Shown here: piece by piece, positions 56,228 to 61,140 of the stretch
Layout of the letters: every line of letters begins with the position of its first letter
Position numbering within the stretch: position 1 is the stretch's first letter
Origin: Lentisphaeria bacterium
GTDB lineage: Bacteria; Verrucomicrobiota; Lentisphaeria; Victivallales; UBA1829
Assembly (NCBI GenBank): GCA_017503545.1
Contig: JAFVSW010000213.1
Span: 1-61,140, forward strand
Length of the DNA stretch: 61,140 bases
Reading direction: 5' to 3'
Notes under the pieces: generated by a model
The model's database searches: none
What the model was told of the DNA's origin: nothing
What the model saw: the letters and a program-made list of their open reading frames with translations, nothing else
Translations under genes and position numbers: made by a program

Positions 56228-56507
56228 GGACACCGGCTCTCTGATAAACATTGTTTCCATCTTTCAGGATGACGATTGTCGGAATACTGGTGACTCCGAA
56301 TGCAGCCGCCAATTCATCGGCTTCGCCTACATCGACTTTCGCGATGATGACGGATTCCGGAGCCTGCGGGGCATATTCTTCCAGAATTTTAGCCATGATT
56401 TTGCAGGGACCACACCATGTTGCAAAGAAATCGAGCAGAACAATGGTTCCGGGATTTTTACAAACTTTGTCAAAATTTTTCGGATCGAGATGAATGATTT
56501 CAGCCAT
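56184..56507 (-). CDS. trxA: Thioredoxin
   Basis: A 107-residue disulfide reductase. The active site FFATWCGPCKIMAKIL and the cis-proline loop SIPTIVILKDG are intact. It lies between the CMP kinase-thioesterase gene (29-base gap) and tilS (overlapping). AAGGAA-type site before the ATG. Likely cytoplasmic, since no signal peptide is present. Confidence 0.96.
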   Translation of the reverse strand: MAEIIHLDPKNFDKVCKNPGTIVLLDFFATWCGPCKIMAKILEEYAPQAPESVIIAKVDVGEADELAAAFGVTSIPTIVILKDGNNVYQRAGVHEKQELIDLVEKFK

Positions 56508-56536
56508 AATAACGTTCCTTTCTTTCTTTTTTTTAT

Positions 56537-57595
56537 TTACTTACAGAGCTGCAGCAGTTTTTCCAGCAAAGCCACCGGTCTGCCGTTTTTCATACTGACG
56601 CATGCATGCCAGGTATAACCTTCCGCCAACAGCCTATCGCCGCATTTGACGGTACATGATATTTGCATCCGAACCCCCTTGATTTCGGTGACAGTTGCGC
56701 TGATGGTGAGCAGATCTTCAAAATGTGCTGAGGCTTTATAACGGCAAACGGCTTCCAGTACCGGCATGGCAAAACCATCTTCTTCCATTTGACTGTAAGT
56801 ATAGCCGAGTGACCGGAGCAATTCAGAGCGGCACATTTCAAAATAGACCAGATAATTAGCGTAATACACTACCCCCATTTTATCCGTGTCGGCATAGGGA
56901 ACTCGATAGGTCATGGTGACTTCTTTCTGTTTGGAAATATATTTTTCCAACAGATCCAGAACCTGATCCAATGTCATTTCACTGCTGTCAACAAAAACCG
57001 CATCTTCTGCCTGACGCAACGGGGCAACAGCACGTTCGGAGTCCCGTTTATCCCGTTCTGCAATTTCCGCCGCCACACTTTCCACGGTTGCACCGTCAAG
57101 TGCTTCCCCTTCCTGTGCAAGACGGCGTTTTGCGCGGACAAGCGGGGAGGCGGTGAGGAAAAATTTGTATTTTGCATCCGGGAATACAGCCGTTCCGATA
57201 TCTCTGCCTTCCATGACGACCATTGTTTTTTCTGCGGCGGCGCGCTGGATTCCCAACGCCCAGGCGCGGACAGGCGGCAGAGCGGCGACGGCGGATGCGC
57301 CGGCAGCGATTTCCGGCGCGCGGAGAGCTTCGCCGGGGAAAGTGCCATCAATACGGATATCGGGATTGCCTCCATTTTCAGGGATGGCATAAATTACTTC
57401 TGTTTTATCCAGCATTTCAGTGATTGCAGTTTCATCCTGAAATGCAATATTGTTCTTCCGTGCTTTCCAAGCCACGGCACGATAAAGGGATCCGGTATTG
57501 ATATAGAGAACCCCCAAGCGTTTTGCCAATCCTTTTGCGGCAGAACTTTTACCGGAGGCGGCAGGACCATCAATTGCGATAACGTTTGAACTCAT
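56537..57595 (-). CDS. cmk: CMP kinase fused to YbgC-type hotdog thioesterase
   Basis: A single 352-residue frame with two complete domains. Residues 1-220 are (d)CMP kinase: IDGPAASGKSSAAKGLA (P-loop), NTGSLYRAVAWKA, VVMEGRDIGTAVFPDAKYKFFLTAS and RDKRDSERAVAPL. Residues 228-352 are a 4-hydroxybenzoyl-CoA thioesterase/YbgC domain: RVPYADTDKMGVVYYANYLVYFEMCR, where the first Asp is the catalytic position and Tyr replaces the usual His in VVYHANY. The two are joined by KYISKQKEVT without a stop. ATG at 56914 (residue 228) with a weak upstream AGAAAGAAG could allow separate initiation. The start overlaps the RicT stop (ATGA). Confidence 0.88.
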   Translation of the reverse strand: MSSNVIAIDGPAASGKSSAAKGLAKRLGVLYINTGSLYRAVAWKARKNNIAFQDETAITEMLDKTEVIYAIPENGGNPDIRIDGTFPGEALRAPEIAAGASAVAALPPVRAWALGIQRAAAEKTMVVMEGRDIGTAVFPDAKYKFFLTASPLVRAKRRLAQEGEALDGATVESVAAEIAERDKRDSERAVAPLRQAEDAVFVDSSEMTLDQVLDLLEKYISKQKEVTMTYRVPYADTDKMGVVYYANYLVYFEMCRSELLRSLGYTYSQMEEDGFAMPVLEAVCRYKASAHFEDLLTISATVTEIKGVRMQISCTVKCGDRLLAEGYTWHACVSMKNGRPVALLEKLLQLCK

Positions 57596-58605
57596 GATTT
57601 CTGACCTCCTTTTTTGTTGTTATTGCCATGTTTATCTTTTCGCTTCTGATTCTGTGTATTTTCATTATTACTGTTTTCCGCTTTTTCAGAATCGCCGGAT
57701 TGAATTTTATATTTTTCGGGGTAAACGACACGTACTTCTTCCCGGTGACAAGTTACAGTACGCTGGGAATCATCCAACTGAATCACGACTTTCTGGGAAA
57801 GCAGATTGCGGTCGATGACTCTGCCTCTGCCTTCTTTACATTCGCAGCAGTCACCGCGTCTGGGCATACCTTTTTCCAGTTCCAGGTAACCTTCATGTTC
57901 ATATTTCAAACAGCATTTGAGGCGTCCGCAGATACCGGAAATGGTACTGGGTGTCAGGGAAAGATCCTGTTCTTTTGCCATTTTGACATTGATGGAGGCG
58001 AAATCGTGGAGGAATACGCAGCAGCAGAGAGGGCGTCCGCACATGGAGATGCCGCCGACGATGGATGTTTCATCTCTGACGCCGATCTGACGTAATTCGA
58101 TTCTGGTATTGAATTCCTGAGAAAGGAGTTTGACCAATTCCCGGAAATCGACTCTGCCTTCTGCACTGAATTGGATCACGATCATTTTACCATCGAACGC
58201 ATGATGGGCATTGATGAGTTTCATAGGCAGATTCAGCCGTTCGATATATTGCTGTGTGGTACGCAATGTTCCTTTGGAACGCATTTGATTTTCGTTTGCC
58301 TTACCCATATCCACAACGGTGGCTTTCCGCAAAATACGGGGTGTTTCCGCTTTCCGTTCGGAAGGCAGATTGCTGGTGCGGAACTGTCCGTCACCGGGCG
58401 TATCCTCGATGGGTTCGCCATCGATCTGTTCGCCATCGGCATCGTTTCCGGTTGCCTGACCGAGGATTTTGGTGACCTGTCCGTAATCCTGATAAAAGTC
58501 TTTTCTTATGACACAATAATCAGCGACTTTCAAGTTCAGAGCTTCATCTCCGCGTGCCCGATATTTTGCACCGCTGTCGAGTGTGATTTCAAAATAAAAT
58601 TCCAT
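57592..58605 (-). CDS. PSP1 domain protein (RicT/YaaT-like)
   Basis: A 337-residue protein with a PSP1 core at about residues 95-265: FRELVKLLSQEFNTRIELRQIGVRDETS, CGRPLCCCVFLHDF and ISGICGRLKCCLKYEHEGYLELEKGMPRRGDCCEC. In Bacillus the homologue RicT belongs to an iron-sulfur complex that affects RNA processing and competence. A charged, low-complexity tail (rich in Lys, Asn and Gly) follows. ATG 58605 chosen, with AAGGA ten bases upstream; the earlier ATG at 58629 has no site. First gene of this operon. Confidence 0.88.
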   Translation of the reverse strand: MEFYFEITLDSGAKYRARGDEALNLKVADYCVIRKDFYQDYGQVTKILGQATGNDADGEQIDGEPIEDTPGDGQFRTSNLPSERKAETPRILRKATVVDMGKANENQMRSKGTLRTTQQYIERLNLPMKLINAHHAFDGKMIVIQFSAEGRVDFRELVKLLSQEFNTRIELRQIGVRDETSIVGGISMCGRPLCCCVFLHDFASINVKMAKEQDLSLTPSTISGICGRLKCCLKYEHEGYLELEKGMPRRGDCCECKEGRGRVIDRNLLSQKVVIQLDDSQRTVTCHREEVRVVYPEKYKIQSGDSEKAENSNNENTQNQKRKDKHGNNNKKGGQKS

Positions 58606-58706
58606 GTTCTGTTCATCCTTTGTTATCATACGGGTAAAATATCACATCTCTGCACGATTTACAAGTGGATTTTCCGGAAAAAATCCATTTTTTGCCGTTA
58701 TATTCA

Positions 58707-59738
58707 TTATATAAATTCCGCATTTATGATTTCTGCCGGGACTTCGATATGGACCGGAGGATGATTGATCACATCATCTGACTGCGCGATTTCCAGTAAA
58801 ACTTTTACAGCTTCAGAACCGATATGCCACGGATGCTGATCCACAGTCGGCAGATTGTGCAGATCACTGATGCCGCGCACTTTGCCGAATCCACTGATCC
58901 CTGTTTGTTTTTTCCAATCCGGACGTTCCGCATTCCATACCTGTATAATATGGAATGCAATGTCATCACTGTCCGTCACGATAAAATCTACATCCGGAAA
59001 TTTCTGCAATATTTTACGCAGTGCGATTTTGACTTCGTGCTGTGATCCCTGCCGAATAAGAAATTCCCGCTGTTTCGCATCTTCAATACCATATTTTTCC
59101 ATGACATCAAGGAAGCCTTCCAATCTCCGTTTCCGGGTAAGACTGTTGCTGATCCCAAGTATGACAACATTCTTTTTCCCGGAGGCAAGAACTTTTTCCA
59201 TCATTTCGGATGCCGCACCGTAATTGTCGCACATGACATAATGACTGCTCTGCCCGGGCTGCGGCTCCGCCACACTGTCCAGATGAATCACCGGCTTCTG
59301 AAAATAGGATGGAAAAATGTCCAATTGGAACAACATCCCCAAAATACCCACACAATCCGAGTAATTCAGTTGATTGATCAATTTGCTCATGCCCCCTGTT
59401 TCCGGGCAGAATGTGGAAATCATATATCCCTGGGCAAATGCTTCCTGGGCGGCACCGGCAACCATTCCCATATTGTAAGGATGCTTGAAGTCTTCTATTA
59501 CCGCGATCCACCCTTTCGGAAATACTTTTGTCTTTTTGACATACGTTCCACTGCCCCGCACGCCCCGTTCCAATAAGCCTTCCGCTGCCAATAATGCCAC
59601 TGCTTTGTTGGCAGTGAAGCGGGAAACGGCAAAACGTTCCTGCAATTCGTATTCGGATGGAAACCTTGCGCCCGGCGGAAACGCACCGGAATCAAGCAAG
59701 TCGTGCAGCTGTTCAACAAGTTCATTTACTTTATTCAT
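58707..59738 (-). CDS. GntR-type regulator with LacI-like ligand-binding domain
   Basis: A 343-residue regulator. The N-terminal GntR winged helix (about 1-70) shows PGARFPSEYELQERFAVSRFTANKAVALLAAEGLLERGVRGSGTYV. The rest is a periplasmic-binding-protein fold as in LacI/GalR: CDNYGAASEMMEKVLASG, VILGISNS, FIVTDSDDIAFHIIQVW and LPTVDQHPWHIGSEAVKVLLEI. AGGAGG precedes the ATG. It faces the prepilin-type gene at 59963 across a short promoter region with two similar palindromic sites, the nearest one over its own -35. Confidence 0.92.
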   Translation of the reverse strand: MNKVNELVEQLHDLLDSGAFPPGARFPSEYELQERFAVSRFTANKAVALLAAEGLLERGVRGSGTYVKKTKVFPKGWIAVIEDFKHPYNMGMVAGAAQEAFAQGYMISTFCPETGGMSKLINQLNYSDCVGILGMLFQLDIFPSYFQKPVIHLDSVAEPQPGQSSHYVMCDNYGAASEMMEKVLASGKKNVVILGISNSLTRKRRLEGFLDVMEKYGIEDAKQREFLIRQGSQHEVKIALRKILQKFPDVDFIVTDSDDIAFHIIQVWNAERPDWKKQTGISGFGKVRGISDLHNLPTVDQHPWHIGSEAVKVLLEIAQSDDVINHPPVHIEVPAEIINAEFI

Positions 59739-59762
59739 AAAAATCCTCCTGAATTCGACTAT

Positions 59763-59790
59763 AATATAGCACAGAAAGTAAACATGTCAA
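59763..59790 (-). promoter_or_regulatory. Minus-strand promoter of the GntR-type gene
   Basis: On the minus strand: TTGACA (59785-59790), a 16-base spacer and TATATT (59763-59768). The operator-like site at 59789-59805 overlaps the -35, fitting autoregulation. Confidence 0.6.
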
Positions 59791-59805
59791 AGTGGACGGT
59801 TCAAT
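59789..59805. promoter_or_regulatory. Operator-like site 1 (degenerate)
   Basis: AAAGTGGAC-G-GTTCAAT: its left half is identical, over nine bases, to the half-site AAAGTGGAC found (on the opposite strand) in site 2; its right half is weaker. It overlaps the -35 of the GntR-type gene. Confidence 0.55.
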
Positions 59806-59833
59806 AAAATTGAAAAAAACTTATTTTATCCTC

Positions 59834-59861
59834 TTGAAAAAGCATAACTCTCATCTATATT
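59834..59861 (+). promoter_or_regulatory. Plus-strand promoter of the prepilin-type gene
   Basis: TTGAAA (59834-59839), a 16-base spacer and TATATT (59856-59861). Transcription would start near 59868, just before operator-like site 2, so a bound repressor would block it. Prediction only. Confidence 0.6.
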
Positions 59862-59874
59862 AGGCAATAGAGAT

Positions 59875-59901
59875 ACAAAAAGCGGACAGTCCACTTTTTG
59901 T
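59875..59901. promoter_or_regulatory. Operator-like site 2 (near-perfect palindrome)
   Basis: Thirteen-base arms around a central A at 59888: ACAAAAAGCGGAC and GTCCACTTTTTGT, pairing at 12 of 13 positions. It sits just downstream of the predicted start for the prepilin-type gene, and shares its half-site with site 1. The likely ligand is the adjacent GntR-type regulator. Confidence 0.65.
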
Positions 59902-59962
59902 GTAATCAATAAAATTTTATTACGCTCGTACTGAAAAAAATCAAATCAACAGGAGAATGACT

Positions 59963-60832
59963 ATGAAAGGTAATAAACATTCGCGTATGTACATTGCTTT
60001 TATCGAACTTTCAATGGTTGTGTCACGTTTATACTGTAATGGGATGGGAGATTTGCAGAAAATGAATATGAAAAAGAGTGCATGTTTTTCACCTGCCCCG
60101 GGGCAGGTGAAGCGGTACCGCTTCACCTTGATTGAACTGCTCATTGTGATTGCAATTATCGCGATTCTTGCGGGGATGCTGCTTCCGGCATTGTCATCGT
60201 CCCGTGAATTTGCGCGGACAAGTCAATGTATGAGCAATTTGAAAAACATAGGTTTGGCGGCATTACAATACAGCAATTCAAATCAGGATTATTGTGTTCC
60301 GTATTATACCCCGGCATCACCTGCGACTGCGACGGTCAGCGGATTTACTGTGAATTATCAGCTTTGGACAGGGCAGCTTGCGCCTTATCTTGGTGAACAG
60401 TTTTTCGGCGCGATCAATGGCAATACCGGCAAACGTTCTGAAAAAATAACAAAATCCGTAGGCTATTGTCCTTCCTCTCCATATAAGGATCTTGAGGTCA
60501 ATTATGGTTGGAATTTCCGTTCCGGATTGAATACCGACACAAATGTTAATAACCATTGTCTGCGCACAAGACAGTTGAAATATCCGCGTTTCAATGCGTA
60601 CGCGATTGATGCTAACAGTAAGGTAATCAAAAAAGGGTATGAAATGACCACGCCTATTACGAGTACTGCCGATTCTCCCGCATTTGTTCATAATAAAAGT
60701 GCCAATGTGCTGTATGTTGCGGGGCATGTGGAAAAAGTCACCTTGAAACGTTACGGGCACAAGCATCCGGGCGGATCCAATATGGCATATGGTTATGACC
60801 TCTTTTATTTTGTTTATCAGGGAAGAAATTAA
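59963..60832 (+). CDS. Prepilin-type N-terminal signal protein (pseudopilin-like) with a palindrome-rich leader
   Basis: A 289-residue protein with a type IV prepilin motif and helix [20 protein letters not shown] from residue 54. The leader is unusually long (53 residues) and holds an earlier degenerate motif, AFIELSMVV, at residues 12-20. Immediately before the FTLIE, the segment [11 protein letters not shown] is encoded by two overlapping perfect palindromes. After the helix come [31 protein letters not shown] and a globular domain ending [17 protein letters not shown]. Start at 59963 has AGGAG seven bases upstream; ATG 59957 is too close to that site. The CBM9-like gene follows after 27 bases. 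Confidence 0.85.
   Translation: MKGNKHSRMYIAFIELSMVVSRLYCNGMGDLQKMNMKKSACFSPAPGQVKRYRFTLIELLIVIAIIAILAGMLLPALSSSREFARTSQCMSNLKNIGLAALQYSNSNQDYCVPYYTPASPATATVSGFTVNYQLWTGQLAPYLGEQFFGAINGNTGKRSEKITKSVGYCPSSPYKDLEVNYGWNFRSGLNTDTNVNNHCLRTRQLKYPRFNAYAIDANSKVIKKGYEMTTPITSTADSPAFVHNKSANVLYVAGHVEKVTLKRYGHKHPGGSNMAYGYDLFYFVYQGRN
60088..60128. repeat. Two overlapping perfect 24-bp palindromes within the prepilin leader
   Basis: First palindrome 60088-60111, arms TTCACCTGCCCC and GGGGCAGGTGAA. Second 60105-60128, arms AGGTGAAGCGGT and ACCGCTTCACCT. They share seven bases. Both have no spacer and no mismatch, and they stay in frame (encoding [15 protein letters not shown]). The second ends in the codons of the FTL motif. 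Confidence 0.85.
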
Positions 60833-60859
60833 TTGTTTGATACAGAAAGGAATTGAATC

Positions 60860-61140
60860 ATGAACAAAACAACAAAATTACTGCTTGCCGGGGTGATGAG
60901 CCTTTGCAGCGGGATGCTTGCTGCCGAACAGTTTGCAGTAATCGGCAGAGCAGATAAAGCACCGGTGATCGATGGCAGACTGGATGATGCCTGCTACAAA
61001 AGAAGTATGCCGTTGACCGGTTTTACTTATGCGATCAGTATGGAATCTGCAAAGGAACAAACCGAATTGCGTTTCGTTTATGATGATCAATATTTATACG
61101 GGGCACTTTCTGCCGATCAGAAAAATATTGCCTCTCTGCC
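60860..61140 (+). CDS. Secreted CBM9-like (carbohydrate-binding) protein, partial
   Basis: First 93 residues, running off the right edge. A signal peptide (TTKLLLAGVMSLCSGMLAA) is followed by VIGRADKAPVIDGRLDDACYKRS and LRFVYDDQYLYGALSAD, the typical start of carbohydrate-binding family 9-type domains found in many secreted Lentisphaerae and Planctomycete proteins. AAGGA stands upstream of ATG 60860. It is downstream of the prepilin-type gene and probably part of the regulon of the GntR-type gene. Confidence 0.75.
   Translation, partial: MNKTTKLLLAGVMSLCSGMLAAEQFAVIGRADKAPVIDGRLDDACYKRSMPLTGFTYAISMESAKEQTELRFVYDDQYLYGALSADQKNIASL

Overview
This window looks like the chromosome of a Gram-negative member of the Lentisphaerota (Victivallales-like). 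That placement is inference. It rests on several traits: prepilin-type FTLIELL signal genes sitting next to sugar-oxidoreductase and sensor genes, a DUF4838 secreted protein, repeated Gfo/Idh oxidoreductases and xylose-isomerase-like TIM barrels, an LPS-type family 9 glycosyltransferase, and GntR/LacI-type and AraC regulators. Nothing in the window (no phage, integrase, transposase or CRISPR array) suggests a large mobile element, but small palindromic repeats are present.

Layout. 1-2979: a cut-off DegT aminotransferase, a creatininase-family protein and a divergent ROK regulator. 2980-8694: a minus-strand operon of Gfo/Idh oxidoreductase, DUF4838 protein, prepilin-type protein and a second Gfo/Idh, with a divergent AraC regulator at 8915. 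9849-16378: a PLP-dependent enzyme, two TIM-barrel isomerases, a secreted protein of unknown function, a heptosyltransferase-like GT9 and a metallophosphoesterase. 16799-27795: two GspE/PilB ATPases, PilT and a GspF/PilC membrane protein, followed by ManC, CoaX, TrpF, Rex, DUF2851 and DUF523.

27958-47886 is a long translation/transcription block on the plus strand: tRNA-Thr, tuf, rpmG, tRNA-Trp, secE, nusG, rplK-rplA-rplJ-rplL, rpoB-rpoC, rpsL-rpsG-fusA-rpsJ and rplC-rplD-rplW-rplB-rpsS. It ends at a strong terminator after rpsS, so the usual continuation (rplV, rpsC, rplP and on) must lie elsewhere. After it come a radical SAM protein, a glycerophosphodiesterase and a DMT transporter. The right part holds a PAS sensor without an output domain, a TSCPD protein, rubrerythrin, and a compact minus-strand operon PSP1/RicT - CMP kinase fused to a YbgC-type thioesterase - thioredoxin - TilS. 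The last genes are a GntR/LacI-type regulator facing a second prepilin-type gene and a CBM9-like secreted protein.

The least ordinary signals are small. (i) Both prepilin-type genes carry a second FTLIELL-like motif upstream of the real one, separated by an in-frame insert rich in palindromes. In the right-hand gene these are two overlapping, perfect 24-bp palindromes. (ii) A roughly 120-165 bp hairpin element with terminal inverted repeats GAGGCAATTTCAAAAGTC / GACTTTTGAAATTACCTC occurs twice in full (11330-11453, 16409-16573), with half copies at 2833 and 51403. Its inner stem shows a compensatory base-pair change. (iii) A bidirectional promoter at 59739-59956 carries two matching operator-like sites for the adjacent GntR regulator. 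(iv) A CMP kinase-thioesterase gene fusion.
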